From NCBI GenBank assembly GCA_038321775.1, contig JBBQFI010000002.1:1-64000 (forward strand): 64,000 nucleotides of DNA, in the 5' to 3' direction. The notes under the pieces were generated by a model, which was not told the origin of the DNA, did no database searches, and saw nothing but the letters and a program-made list of their open reading frames with translations. Shown here one piece after another: positions 50,044 through 59,608 of this stretch; positions within the stretch are counted from its first letter, which is position 1, and each line of letters opens with the position of its first letter. Source of the DNA: JBBQFI01 sp038321775. GTDB lineage: Bacteria; Verrucomicrobiota; Verrucomicrobiia; Chthoniobacterales; UBA10450. The position numbers and the translations under genes were made by a program.

Positions 50044-52179
50044 ATGAAATCCCTCTTCATTTGTTTCTTGTTCAGTATTTTTACCTTACCGCTTTTCGCG
50101 AGCGAAATCAAAACAGTTGATGACTTTCGCGCCGCGGCGGAGAAATCGAACGCGATCCTTACCATTCCTGATTGGCCACAAACGCCGGAAGCTGTCGATG
50201 CGATGACGAAAGATGCGATCGGCCAAGCGAACGCCGGCCTCGACGCCATCGGTAAACAGGACCTGGGCAAAGTGAGCTTAAAAAACACGGTCGTTGCGCT
50301 GGATGATCTCAACTACGCAGTAATACTTTCGGCGAATAAAGCGGTCGTCATTAAGGAATCGCACACCTCTCAGGCAATGCGCACGGCCGCGGAAAATGCG
50401 GTGAAAGTTTTCCAGGATTTTGCTGTCTCCATCGATTATCGCGAAGACGTTTATAAAGCGATGAAGGCTTTCGCCGACACGCAGCCGAAATTATCCGGCG
50501 AAGATCTGAAGCTTTTTAATGAAACAATGCGCGATTACCGGCGCGCCGGGCTGACTTTGCCGCCGGAGAAACGCAAAGAGGTCGAACAATTGCGCAAGCA
50601 GCTTTCGAAGTTCGGCACAGATTTCGAATCCAACATCGTCGGGGCCAAGGCGCCGGTGATCTTCACCAAAGTCGAACTCGACGGTGTGCCCGAAAGTTTT
50701 CTTTCCGCGCCGGGAGTCAAAACCGGCGACGATGCTTACACGGTGATGGCAAACATTACATGGCACTTTATTACCGTGGAAGAGAACGCGAAGAGCGAAA
50801 CGACGCGCAAAAAACTTTACGTCATTCACGATTCGATTGCGAAAGACACGAATGTCCCGGTGTTGAATCAGATGCTCGATTTGCGCAACAAAATCGCGCT
50901 CCGCCTCGGCTACAAATCGTGGGACGATTTCCAGACCGAAATCAAAATGGCCAAGACCGGCGCCGGCGCGAAATCATACATCGACAATCTGATCAGCGGC
51001 ATTCAGCCGAAATTCGATGCGGAAATTTCCGAGATGCAAAAGTTGAAAGCCGCCGACACCAAAGATCCTAGCGCAAAAATCGATGTCTGGGATTGGCGCT
51101 ACTATCAAAATCAAATCAACAAACAAAAATATACCGTCGATAAGGAAGCGTTACGCGTCTATTTCCCGTTCCAAAAAGTTCTCGATGGCATGTTCGTCAT
51201 CTACCAAAACATCTTCGGATTGAAGTTTGAAAAAATCACTGCGTCCTACAAATGGGTCGACGATTTGCAACTTTACCTCGTGACCGATTCGAGCACGAGC
51301 GAGCCGCTCGGCATGTTCTATCTGGATATGTTTCCGCGCGACGGGAAGTTCAATCACTTCGCGCAATTCAACATCATCGATGGAAAACTCTTGCCTAACG
51401 GAAAATACCAACGCCCGACGGTAGTTCTGCTGTGTAACTTCCCGCCGCCGAGCGCGGACAAGTCATCGTTAATGACGCATACCGATGTTGAAACTTTGTT
51501 TCACGAATTCGGACACGCGCTTCATTCCATTGTCACGCGCGCAAAATACGGACGCTTTGCCGGTTCGAATGTGCCGGGCGATTTCGTCGAGGCGCCTTCG
51601 CAAATGTTACAGAACTGGGTTTGGGATAAAAAAGTGCTCGATACTTTCGCGGCCGATTATCGTGATCCTTCAAAAAAAATTCCCGCTGAGATCATTCAGA
51701 AAATGAACGACGCGAAACTTGCCGATGCCGGCGCTCTTTATCGGCGGCAGTTTGCTCTGGCCTCGCTCGATCTCGCTTTGCACGACCAGCATCCTGAAAA
51801 CGCGCCATACGATTGCGTGGGAATTTCGAATTCTGTTCTCGAGAAAGTTTTTCTGCCGATCGATCCCAGCACGACCATGGTCACTTTTTTCGGACATCTG
51901 AACGGTTACGATGCCGGCTATTATGGTTACGCCTGGGCCGATGCGATTGCGGCTGACATGGCGACCGTTTTCGAGAAAGCGAAGAACGGCTATTTCGATC
52001 GGCAAGCCGGTTTGAAATTGCGTCGTGAAATTTACGAACAAGGCAATGCGCGCGACGTTTCGTTTTCGATCGAGAAATTTCTCGGCCGCAAACAATCGAT
52101 CCAGCCATTCCTGAAACGAATTGGGATCGGCGGGAAAGAAAATAAACCGCACGGCCAACCGACGAACGAAAATCCCTAG
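50044..52179 (+). CDS. M3-family metallopeptidase (oligopeptidase A / Dcp-like), secreted
   Basis: A 711-residue zinc peptidase with a Sec signal (residues 1-20, FICFLFSIFTLPLFASE). The zinc site HEFGH is at residues 487-491 within VETLFHEFGHALHS, and the third ligand Glu lies about 25 residues later (DFVEAPSQMLQNW). The C-terminal GHLNGYDAGYYGYAWADAIAADM is a strong M3A motif. Members cut short peptides; the signal peptide implies periplasmic peptide breakdown, as for Dcp-like enzymes. It is followed by another secreted peptidase. Confidence 0.94.
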   Translation: MKSLFICFLFSIFTLPLFASEIKTVDDFRAAAEKSNAILTIPDWPQTPEAVDAMTKDAIGQANAGLDAIGKQDLGKVSLKNTVVALDDLNYAVILSANKAVVIKESHTSQAMRTAAENAVKVFQDFAVSIDYREDVYKAMKAFADTQPKLSGEDLKLFNETMRDYRRAGLTLPPEKRKEVEQLRKQLSKFGTDFESNIVGAKAPVIFTKVELDGVPESFLSAPGVKTGDDAYTVMANITWHFITVEENAKSETTRKKLYVIHDSIAKDTNVPVLNQMLDLRNKIALRLGYKSWDDFQTEIKMAKTGAGAKSYIDNLISGIQPKFDAEISEMQKLKAADTKDPSAKIDVWDWRYYQNQINKQKYTVDKEALRVYFPFQKVLDGMFVIYQNIFGLKFEKITASYKWVDDLQLYLVTDSSTSEPLGMFYLDMFPRDGKFNHFAQFNIIDGKLLPNGKYQRPTVVLLCNFPPPSADKSSLMTHTDVETLFHEFGHALHSIVTRAKYGRFAGSNVPGDFVEAPSQMLQNWVWDKKVLDTFAADYRDPSKKIPAEIIQKMNDAKLADAGALYRRQFALASLDLALHDQHPENAPYDCVGISNSVLEKVFLPIDPSTTMVTFFGHLNGYDAGYYGYAWADAIAADMATVFEKAKNGYFDRQAGLKLRREIYEQGNARDVSFSIEKFLGRKQSIQPFLKRIGIGGKENKPHGQPTNENP

Positions 52180-52224
52180 GAAATTAGGGCCATCGTGTAG
52201 TCAGGTAACGGGGCGACAAACATT

Positions 52225-52257
52225 TGTCATTCCGGTCGAAGTCGAGGAATCTCTCAC
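52225..52257. repeat. Family C repeat, fragment
   Basis: TGTCATTCCGGTCGAAGTCG and the following AGGAATCTCTC match the left arm of the family C element at 62337-62445. No right arm is present. It ends about 15 bases before the start of the M28 peptidase gene. Confidence 0.65.
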
Positions 52258-52271
52258 TTCAACCCTTTGAT

Positions 52272-53945
52272 ATGAAATCCACCGCTTACTTTTTTTTCGC
52301 CCTAACTCTCACGCTCATGTTTAGCTCATTCACCGCGAACGGTTCCAATTTACCGCCGAAATCCGCTCTCGACACAATCACGGGCGATGGACTTCTCCGT
52401 CACATCAAAGTGCTTTCTTCCGATGAGTTCGAAGGCCGCGCGCCTGGATCAAAAGGCGAAGAGCTTTCGATCAAATACATCGCGGAACAGTTTAAGTCGT
52501 TAGGCTTAAAACCCGGCAATCCAGACGGCACTTACATGCAGGAGGTTCCCCTCGCGGGAATCAAGAGCGAGCCGACCGCTTCGTTTACCGTGAAGGATCA
52601 AACTACTTCGCTCAAATTTCCGGACGATTACGTCGCATCGAGCGCGCGTCTCCAATCGGAAATCGATGTGAAAGATTCCGATATCGTCTTTGTCGGTTAC
52701 GGCATCGTCGCGCCGGAATATGGCTGGAACGACTACAAAGGCGTCGATGTGAAAGGCAAAACGATCCTGATGTTAATCAATGATCCGCCTATTCCCGATT
52801 CGAGCGATTCATCGAAGCTCGACGACAAAATGTTCAAAGGAAAAGCGATGACCTACTACGGTCGCTGGACATACAAGTACGAGATTGCGGCGGAGAAAGG
52901 TGCGGCAGCTGCGATCATTATTCATGAAACGGTGCCGGCGGCATATCCCTACGCGGTCGTGCGCACGAGCTGGGCGAAGGAAAATTTTGAGCTCGATAAC
53001 CTAAACAAAAACATGGATGCGGTGCAGGTTCGTTCCTGGATCACGCTTGATGTCGCGAAGAAATTGTTGAGCGATTGTGGGCAGGATTTCGAGGCGCTGA
53101 AGAAATCGGCCCTGAGCAAAGATTTCCGGCCAGTCGCGCTCGACGCGAAAGCTAATTTCGCGATCAAGCAGGATGTGCGCTCCTTCAAATCACACAATGT
53201 CATTGGAAAACTCGAAGGCACCGATCCCAAGTTGGGAAATGAATACGTCATCTTCAGCGCCCATTGGGATCATCTCGGCAAACATTCCGAGCTAAAGGGC
53301 GACCAGATTTTCAATGGCGCGGTGGATAATGCATCAGGTGACGCTGGCGTGATCGAGCTCGCGCGCGCGTTCACCAAAGCAAAAACGAAAAGATCGCTTC
53401 TCTTTTTATCGACGACGGCGGAAGAGGCCGGCTTGCTCGGTGCAAAGTATTATGCACAACACCCGCTCTACCCGCTCAAGAATACGCTTGCCGATATCAA
53501 CATCGATGAACTCAACGTCTGGGGAAAAGCGCGCGATATTCAGGATACCAGTTTTGGTTTTTCAACTTTGGACGACATGCTCGCGGATGCAGCAAAACGG
53601 ATGGGCCGCACCGCAGTTCCGAATCCGCGGCCGGAGAAAGGAAGTATTTATCGCGCCGATAATTTCGAATTCTCCAAAGTCGGTTTGCCGTCGCTCTACA
53701 TCGGACCTGGCGAGCATTTACTTTCGCGCGCGGACAACGCTTCTCTGCGATCCGATGAATTCGACCTGAAAGATTATCACCAGGTTTCCGACGAGATTCA
53801 TCCCGATTGGGATTTATCCGGAGCTGCGCAGGATGTGCAGTTGCTCTTTGAAGTCGGTTATCAGGTCGCCAATGGCGACAAATATCCCGAATGGAAAGCG
53901 GGCAATGAATTCAAATCGAAACGGGATGAAATGATGGCAAAATAA
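52272..53945 (+). CDS. M28-family aminopeptidase with PA domain, secreted
   Basis: A 557-residue zinc exopeptidase. The start at 52272 gives a clean signal peptide (MKSTAYFFFALTLTLMFSSFTANG); the upstream 16 codons come from a repeat fragment. A PA insertion domain (about 120-260, VFVGYGIVAPEYGWNDYKG) precedes the catalytic core with SAHWDHLG (His), GAVDNASGDAG (bridging Asp), STTAEEAGLLGAKYY (catalytic and metal Glu), NIDELN (Asp) and a late DYHQVSDEIHPDW (His). All five zinc ligands can be placed. It probably trims amino acids from peptides in the periplasm, together with the M3 enzyme upstream. Confidence 0.94.
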   Translation: MKSTAYFFFALTLTLMFSSFTANGSNLPPKSALDTITGDGLLRHIKVLSSDEFEGRAPGSKGEELSIKYIAEQFKSLGLKPGNPDGTYMQEVPLAGIKSEPTASFTVKDQTTSLKFPDDYVASSARLQSEIDVKDSDIVFVGYGIVAPEYGWNDYKGVDVKGKTILMLINDPPIPDSSDSSKLDDKMFKGKAMTYYGRWTYKYEIAAEKGAAAAIIIHETVPAAYPYAVVRTSWAKENFELDNLNKNMDAVQVRSWITLDVAKKLLSDCGQDFEALKKSALSKDFRPVALDAKANFAIKQDVRSFKSHNVIGKLEGTDPKLGNEYVIFSAHWDHLGKHSELKGDQIFNGAVDNASGDAGVIELARAFTKAKTKRSLLFLSTTAEEAGLLGAKYYAQHPLYPLKNTLADINIDELNVWGKARDIQDTSFGFSTLDDMLADAAKRMGRTAVPNPRPEKGSIYRADNFEFSKVGLPSLYIGPGEHLLSRADNASLRSDEFDLKDYHQVSDEIHPDWDLSGAAQDVQLLFEVGYQVANGDKYPEWKAGNEFKSKRDEMMAK

Positions 53946-53953
53946 AACTGATC

Positions 53954-54259
53954 ATGTGCCGAAACATTAAAACTCTGCATAACTTCCAACCGCCCGCGAC
54001 CGACGAAGAAATCCGCGCGTCGTCTTTGCAATTCGTTCGAAAGCTGAGCGGTTTCACGAAACCGTCGAGTGCGAATGAAGCTGCTTTCCATCGCGCGGTG
54101 GAACAGGTGACGAAAACGGCGAAGGAGCTGCTTGATTCGCTGGTCACGAACGCGCCGGCGCGTAATCGTGAATCAGAAGCGGCAAAAGCCCGAGCGCGAT
54201 TTCAAAAAGCAGCCGCGAGAAGTCGAAGTTCCGAGCCGCACCGTCACGCCGTCGCCTGA
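53954..54259 (+). CDS. DUF2277 protein
   Basis: A 101-residue soluble protein opening with MCRNIKTLHNFQPPATDEEIRAS, the nearly invariant start of DUF2277, then LQFVRKLSGFTKPSSANEAAF and a basic, Ala-rich C-terminal tail. The function of the family is unknown. It follows the M28 gene by eight bases and overlaps the convergent aminotransferase gene by 16 bases. Confidence 0.92.
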   Translation: MCRNIKTLHNFQPPATDEEIRASSLQFVRKLSGFTKPSSANEAAFHRAVEQVTKTAKELLDSLVTNAPARNRESEAAKARARFQKAAARSRSSEPHRHAVA

Positions 54260-55359
54260 CGAAAAGCGGTCAGAAAAGTTTCCATCTCGGATTTTTTCCC
54301 GATCGTGACCCGCATGTGATTGGGAAGCGCAGGGAACAAGCGGCCGACCTGCACGTTGCGTTGTTTCATCGCCTGAATCAGCGGAACGACCGGGCGTTTT
54401 ACGCCGATCATGATGAAGTTCGCCTGCGACGGAATCGATTGGTAACCCATGGAATTAAGTTCACCAGTCGCAAAAATTTTCGCTTCGCTAATGAGGCGAG
54501 TTCCGTTTTCGACTTGAGCTGGATCGTTGAGACTCGCGAGCGCGGCGGTGATGGCGAGAATGTTGACGCTGTCCCACGGTTCATGCGGACGCATGCGCTC
54601 GATCGTTTCCCGTTGCGCCACACAATAACCGCAGCGCAATCCCGCCATGCCGTAAACTTTTGAGAACGTCCGCGCGACAATCAGATTCGGATGATCCTTG
54701 ATGAGCGGAATCACGCTCTCAAAATCCGGGCTGTCGGCGTAGTGGCAGTAAGCTTCGTCCACCAAGATCATCGTTTTCCGCGAAGCCTTTTCGATGAATT
54801 CGCGAAGCGCATTCTTCGGCGTGATGCTCGCCGTCGGATTGTTCGGATTACAAACGTAAATGAGACCATCCTTCGCGGCGGCGGCCATCTTCGGCAGGTC
54901 GTGAGCGAAATTGCTCGTGAGCGGAACTTTTATAACCTTCGCGCCATTTACCTGCGCCTGTTCTAGGATCGCTTCGAAGGTCGGATCGGCTGCGATCATT
55001 GTGCCATGCTTCGGCCCGGTAAACGTCTCCGCACAAAGCTTGAGGATTTCGCTCGAACCGTCGCCGAGCAGGATTTGATTGCGATCGACGCCATTAAGTT
55101 TCGCTAACGCATCGATCAATTCGTCGACATGTTCGTCGGGATAACGACAGGACAGACCAAAGGCGTCGCTCATTGCCTTGAGCGCCTTGATCGAAGGGCC
55201 GTAGGGATTTTCATTCGAACTCAACCGCACCACGTTCGTGCTCGCGGCCTCGCCGGATGGTTCGGCTGCAAAAGAGAGAACCGGGCGGGCGACAACGCAG
55301 GCCGCGCTTACGCCTAACAAGTGGGCAAATTGACGACGAGAAATAGAAACTGTTTTCAT
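54244..55359 (-). CDS. Tat-exported HisC-like PLP aminotransferase
   Basis: A 371-residue fold-type I aminotransferase of the histidinol-phosphate/aromatic group. The N-terminus ISRRQFAHLLGVSAACVVARPVLSFAAEP is a twin-arginine signal (SRRQF) with a cleavage site near residue 31. The catalytic part has LSSNENPYGPS, CNPNNPTASITP, the Asp/Tyr pair of ILVDEAYCHYAD, and the PLP Lys in ARTFSKVYGMAGLRCG. Export of a cofactor-loaded aminotransferase is unusual and implies a substrate outside the cytoplasm. No histidine biosynthesis genes are nearby, so hisC is not a safe name. Confidence 0.88.
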   Translation of the reverse strand: MKTVSISRRQFAHLLGVSAACVVARPVLSFAAEPSGEAASTNVVRLSSNENPYGPSIKALKAMSDAFGLSCRYPDEHVDELIDALAKLNGVDRNQILLGDGSSEILKLCAETFTGPKHGTMIAADPTFEAILEQAQVNGAKVIKVPLTSNFAHDLPKMAAAAKDGLIYVCNPNNPTASITPKNALREFIEKASRKTMILVDEAYCHYADSPDFESVIPLIKDHPNLIVARTFSKVYGMAGLRCGYCVAQRETIERMRPHEPWDSVNILAITAALASLNDPAQVENGTRLISEAKIFATGELNSMGYQSIPSQANFIMIGVKRPVVPLIQAMKQRNVQVGRLFPALPNHMRVTIGKKSEMETFLTAFRQATA

Positions 55360-55479
55360 TGGATTTTTTCAGAGCCTCCTCAGATCAATTCATAGGTTGA
55401 ACTCCGAGCAAGAGCCAGATTGAATTGCACGCGAAGGAACCGGTAGATGCGATAGTCGAGATGTCTTTAAATTCCGCGA

Positions 55480-56004
55480 ATGAATTTACCCATTCCTGTT
55501 ATCAGCGTGTTGGTTGGAGTCGCCTTGCTGCTTTTTGGCCGCAAAGTTTTCTGGCTGCTCGTGGCCGCGGTGGGATTTGCCGCCGGCGTCAAACTCGCGC
55601 CCTCGCTCGTGCATGAACCGTCGCAGCTTCTGGTCATTACAGCGGCGCTCGTTCTCGGATTCGTTGGCGCGTTGCTGGCGTTGTTTCTGCAGAAATTCGC
55701 CATCGCAGTAGTTGGATTTGTTGCCGGCGGGCGCCTGGCGGTGGCAATCATGGCCGCTTTTGCCGTTCAACATGAAACGACTTTTACACTCACGTTTATC
55801 ATTGGTGGAATCGTAGGCGGATTGCTTTTTCTTTTCCTCTTTGATTGGGCGCTCATTTTTCTTTCGTCGATCGTTGGCGCTTACCTGATTCTGAGCGCTG
55901 TCACTCTGCCGCAAGCCGGCGCAGCGATTGCGTTTGTCGTCATCACGATTGTTGGCGTGTTTGTTCAGGCGGGATTGAATCGCAGAAGCAGTGTGCGTGG
56001 TTAA
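55480..56004 (+). CDS. Multi-pass membrane protein (TMEM198/DUF4203-like)
   Basis: A 174-residue protein that is almost entirely hydrophobic, with seven or so short helices rich in Gly and Ala (VGVALLLFGRKVFWLLVAAVGFAAG, then GFVGALLALFLQKFAIAVVGFVAGGRLA). The repeated G-x-x-G helix pattern resembles TMEM198/DUF4203 proteins, whose bacterial role is unknown. It has no charged catalytic motif. A family D repeat begins two bases after its stop. Confidence 0.72.
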   Translation: MNLPIPVISVLVGVALLLFGRKVFWLLVAAVGFAAGVKLAPSLVHEPSQLLVITAALVLGFVGALLALFLQKFAIAVVGFVAGGRLAVAIMAAFAVQHETTFTLTFIIGGIVGGLLFLFLFDWALIFLSSIVGAYLILSAVTLPQAGAAIAFVVITIVGVFVQAGLNRRSSVRG

Positions 56005-56006
56005 GC

Positions 56007-56072
56007 TGGTAGGGACGGACCGCCGGGCCGTCCGGGGCCGATCGCGGCGCGCGCGGCGATCGCGCCCTACCA
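56007..56072. repeat. Family D palindromic repeat
   Basis: The ends TGGTAGGG and CCCTACCA are exact inverted repeats, with GC-rich inner palindromes (GGACCGCCGGGCCGTCC and GATCGCGGCGCGCGCGGCGATC). It is the only copy of this family in the window. Spurious translations such as VGRDRRARRDR recall repeats in other environmental genomes. It lies between two convergent genes. Confidence 0.75.
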
Positions 56073-56121
56073 AGTTGTTTCGGTGCCCCGAACCAGAACG
56101 CGCGATCCCGCGCGCCTCAGA

Positions 56122-57654
56122 CTAATGCCGGAAATGGCGAATACCGGTGAAGATCATCGCCATGTCGCGCTCATCTGCGGCAGCGATGACTTCGGGATCG
56201 CGAACGGAGCCGCCGGGCTGGATGGCGCACGTCGCGCCGGCATCAGCCGCGGCGAGCAAGCCGTCGGGAAACGGAAAGAAGGCATCGCTCGCAACGGCGC
56301 TTCCATAAAGCGAAAGGCCCGCCTCACTCGCTTTCCATACCGCGATGCGCGATGCATCGACGCGCGACATTTGCCCCGCACCGATTCCAAGAGTGCGATC
56401 GCTATCGGCGTAGACGATGGCATTTGATTTCACGTGTTTCACCACGCGCCAGCCAAATCGCATCGCTGCCAATTCATGCTCGTTAGGCGGCCGCTTCGTC
56501 ACGACTTTGCTCTCCCAATCTTTCAGGTCGTCGACCGCGTCGCGATCCTGCACCAAAACACCACCGCAAACAGAGCGTATGTCCATTTCCGGCTCGGCTT
56601 CTGGCAGCGGCGGAAGCAGACGGATGAGACGCAGATTTTTTTTCTTTTGTAAAAGCGCGCGGGCGTCCCCTTCGAATTCGGGCGCGATAATTACTTCGCT
56701 GAAAATTTCGCTAATCGCTTTCGCCAGCGGTTCGGTGACAGCCCGATTACAAACAATGACACCGCCAAACGGCGCTTGTTTGTCCGTCGCGAATGCTTTT
56801 TCCCAAGCTTCATGCAAATCGAGATCGGTGCCGACACCGCACGGATTCGTGTGCTTGAGAATGGCGACGGTCGGCTCGCGAAAATCCCGGATGAGATTCG
56901 TGGCGGCGCTGATGTCCAGGATGTTGTTAAAGGAAAGTTCCTTGCCGTGAATTTTTTCGAAACACGCATCGAAGTTGCCGTAGAGCGCAGCGGTTTGATG
57001 CGGATTTTCGCCGTAACGCAGACGAGTGGCGAGCGGAAGTGAAAGCGAGAACGACGCGTCGGTTGTCTGCTCCTGATTCAGAAAATTCGCGATCGCCCGA
57101 TCGTAGACGGAAGTTTTGATGAATGCTTTGATCGCGAGGCGCTCGCGCAATTTCAGAGTCGTCTCGCCATCGTGATCGCGAATATTTTCCAGGACTTCAT
57201 CGTAATCCGCCGGATCGACCACGACCGTAACGGATTCGTAATTCTTCGCCGCGCTCCGAATCATGGAAGGTCCACCGATATCGATCTGCTCGATCGCTTC
57301 CGCGAGCGTGACGTTCGGCTTCGCGATCGTTTCTTCGAACGGATATAAATTAACGACAACGAGATCGATCGGTTGAAAACCTTGCTCGCGCGCTTCCGCC
57401 TCGTGTTTGGGATTACCTCGTTTGTAAAGCAGGCCGCCGTGCACACGCGGGTGCAACGTTTTCACCCGACCTTCGAGCACTTCGGGGTAATCGGTGAAAT
57501 TGGAAATTTCGCGCACGGGAATTTTTTCTTTGCGCAGCAGTGCGGCGGTGCCTCCCGTAGAAATGATATCGATTCCCCTGGCCTCAAGCGCACGTGCCAA
57601 GGCAGCGACACCGCTTTTGTCGGAAACGGAAATGAGAGCGCGCGCGATTTTCAT
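56122..57654 (-). CDS. purH: Bifunctional AICAR formyltransferase / IMP cyclohydrolase
   Basis: The 510-residue enzyme performs the last two steps of IMP synthesis. The N-terminal cyclohydrolase domain (about residues 1-190) has ALISVSDKSGV, STGGTAALL and VKTLHPRVHGGLLYKR. The C-terminal transformylase domain has LRYGENPHQTAALYG, AILKHTNPCGVG with the catalytic Lys-His, and QMSRVDASRIAVWKA near the end. The full length is normal. A CCTAACGA word (56480) reads as P-P-N-E in the C-terminal domain. Confidence 0.97.
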   Translation of the reverse strand: MKIARALISVSDKSGVAALARALEARGIDIISTGGTAALLRKEKIPVREISNFTDYPEVLEGRVKTLHPRVHGGLLYKRGNPKHEAEAREQGFQPIDLVVVNLYPFEETIAKPNVTLAEAIEQIDIGGPSMIRSAAKNYESVTVVVDPADYDEVLENIRDHDGETTLKLRERLAIKAFIKTSVYDRAIANFLNQEQTTDASFSLSLPLATRLRYGENPHQTAALYGNFDACFEKIHGKELSFNNILDISAATNLIRDFREPTVAILKHTNPCGVGTDLDLHEAWEKAFATDKQAPFGGVIVCNRAVTEPLAKAISEIFSEVIIAPEFEGDARALLQKKKNLRLIRLLPPLPEAEPEMDIRSVCGGVLVQDRDAVDDLKDWESKVVTKRPPNEHELAAMRFGWRVVKHVKSNAIVYADSDRTLGIGAGQMSRVDASRIAVWKASEAGLSLYGSAVASDAFFPFPDGLLAAADAGATCAIQPGGSVRDPEVIAAADERDMAMIFTGIRHFRH

Positions 57655-57704
57655 CGGGAATTCAAAAGTTAAAAACGACTGACGTTTTTTAACGCTTCAC
57701 CAAC

Positions 57705-58637
57705 TCAACGATCCAGAATGACGTGCTTCGCCATCGGGTACAAAACCGGGCAGCAACCGATCGTTTCGCAGAATGCTTTGCTGAAATGACTGAGACTGGA
57801 ATAACCGACTTCGGTCGCGGCTTCCGTCACGTTGTAACGGCCGCTGCGCAAAAGTTCTGCGGCGCGTTCCATGCGCAGATTGCGCAGGTACTGCGGAATC
57901 GTCAGTCCTACTTCGCGCGAGAAACTCCGGCTCAAATAAAACGGACTGCAACCCACTTCCTGCCCGAGCACTTCGAGTGCCGGCGGATTCGCCAGATCGC
58001 GCGCGAGCAACTCCTTGGTCCGCTCGACTCGATCACGCGCCACTTGCTTCTGGCGCATGCAAAAAAATTCCGGATCCTTGGGAACGAAAAGAAAATGCGC
58101 CATGAGCTCGAGCGCTTTGCTTTGATACCAGAGAATCTGCGCAGCTTTCGGAACGGGCGGTTGCGCGAGCGTGGCGACAACGTCGCGTTGCTGCACCGAC
58201 ATCGGCCGCGGTTGCGAAACGACTGCCTGTTCTTTCCGCGGAAAAACGGCCGCACGCATTTGCGGATCGAGATCGCCTTCGCAATGCTCGAGCTGCTTTT
58301 GCAAATGTTCACGCGAAAATTCCAGGGTGACGAAGCGATGGCGATCGTTTCCCTCGCGCGTGGCGACGAGCGGATCTTCGCCTAACGAGTAATAACCACC
58401 CATGCCGGCAAGATAATCGCCCCGATTCTGTTTTTGATGACTCACCGCGCCGCGTCCCTCGAGGTTGAGACAAAACTCGATGCTGCGCGGACGAAAACTG
58501 CATCCCCAATCGAGGGCCTGGTCCGTCCGGAATTCATGCCACTCGACGCTGACACCGAGCCGATCGAAATCCCCGTAAAGCTGACGCCAGCCATTCGGCA
58601 CTCCACACCATGAAGTTGTCCCCTCAGTTTTCGCCAT
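57705..58637 (-). CDS. AraC-family transcriptional regulator
   Basis: A 310-residue regulator. The C-terminal 100 residues contain two helix-turn-helix units: PALEVLGQEVGCSPFYLSRSFSREVGLTIPQYL and NVTEAATEVGYSSLSHFSKAFCETIGCCP, the AraC/XylS signature. The N-terminal 200 residues form a cupin-like sensing domain (WGCSFRPRSIEFCLNLEGRG). Ligand and targets are unknown. The next gene on the same strand upstream is a DUF5996 protein, 20 bases before it, so the pair may be co-expressed. Confidence 0.93.
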   Translation of the reverse strand: MAKTEGTTSWCGVPNGWRQLYGDFDRLGVSVEWHEFRTDQALDWGCSFRPRSIEFCLNLEGRGAVSHQKQNRGDYLAGMGGYYSLGEDPLVATREGNDRHRFVTLEFSREHLQKQLEHCEGDLDPQMRAAVFPRKEQAVVSQPRPMSVQQRDVVATLAQPPVPKAAQILWYQSKALELMAHFLFVPKDPEFFCMRQKQVARDRVERTKELLARDLANPPALEVLGQEVGCSPFYLSRSFSREVGLTIPQYLRNLRMERAAELLRSGRYNVTEAATEVGYSSLSHFSKAFCETIGCCPVLYPMAKHVILDR

Positions 58638-58657
58638 TGCGCGTTTTAATTACGAAG

Positions 58658-59599
58658 CTAGCCGCGAGAATGCAAGATTGGTTTCTTCTCTTCGAGCGCA
58701 GCGCGGTCCCATTTCGCGAGCGTGGAGGCAGCATCGTAGGTGCTTTGCGCAAACTGCAAGAGCGCTTCATCAGAAGATGAGGCGGTGCGAACGGAATCGT
58801 AAGGCAATGTCCATTCGTGCAATTGCGCATGATAGGAAGCGCCCGCCGGATTGATTTTCGCCTCGGCGAATCCAGCTGGTTCCGGATAAGCATAAGAATA
58901 AAAAATCGGCGTTGGGATCGCGGCGTTACCCGGCCAAAATCCGAGACTGCTCACTTCCTGCGAATAGGCTTCGCGCGTCACGGCATCGGGTAGATGCGGA
59001 ATACCGCCCGGATGCGGTGGCGCGGGGCGACCCGAAAATCGCGTGACCGCGAGATCGAAGCTCCCCCAGAAAAAGTGTACCGGACTGCATTTGCCGCAAA
59101 AGCCAGCGCGGAATTTTTTGAAAACGCAATCTGCCTGCACAAGCACACGCCAAAAACGATTCGCGTATTCCGCGTCGTAAGCGCGATGCTGCTGATCCTG
59201 ATCGAATGGGATTCCATCCGGGATCTCGTTAGGCACGAGATTGATTTTTACCGGAATCCCAATCTCACGCAGCTCACCGGTGAGCTCGCGATAAAAATCG
59301 GCCACGCTTTTTGGCTGCAGTTTTAAGGAACGCTGCGCGCCATCGCTCGCCAGAATGAGCAGATCGTGATCGATAAAATCGAATTGAATTTCAAACGTGC
59401 GCGAGCCGTACGGAATCGGTGAAGTCGCTAGGCCGCGCGAAGTCAGGTAAAGCGCGACGTGCCAGGAATGATTCGTCCACGGCGTGAATTCCATCCGGAT
59501 CTTGCCCACGATTTGCGTCCACATGTGCAACGTCGCAGCGGTATCCGCCCATTCCTGAAACGGCAATGCCGGCCAATCACTTTCGTTAGGCGTTGCCAT
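58658..59599 (-). CDS. DUF5996 protein
   Basis: A 313-residue soluble protein with WPALPFQEWADTAATLHMWTQIVGKIRM at the start and HVALYLTSRGLATSPIPYG, both typical of DUF5996, a family of unknown function. Further landmarks are HFFWGSFDLAVTRFSGR and IFYSYAYPEPAGF. It has no signal peptide. It holds two CCTAACGA words in the same orientation (59226 and 59583), both read as P-N-E, one of them at codons 4-6. Confidence 0.88.
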   Translation of the reverse strand: MATPNESDWPALPFQEWADTAATLHMWTQIVGKIRMEFTPWTNHSWHVALYLTSRGLATSPIPYGSRTFEIQFDFIDHDLLILASDGAQRSLKLQPKSVADFYRELTGELREIGIPVKINLVPNEIPDGIPFDQDQQHRAYDAEYANRFWRVLVQADCVFKKFRAGFCGKCSPVHFFWGSFDLAVTRFSGRPAPPHPGGIPHLPDAVTREAYSQEVSSLGFWPGNAAIPTPIFYSYAYPEPAGFAEAKINPAGASYHAQLHEWTLPYDSVRTASSSDEALLQFAQSTYDAASTLAKWDRAALEEKKPILHSRG

Positions 59600-59608
59600 A
59601 GTCGCAGC

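Noticed and set aside
42822..52496. A 9.7-kb stretch without an exact CCTAACGA word (GAF, sodB, shc, hpnH, marC, M3), read as possibly acquired DNA.
   Set aside because: With a mean spacing of about 2 kb, one gap this long among 31 copies is not surprising, and diverged forms (47296 CCTAACCA, 51394 CCTAACGG) lie inside it.
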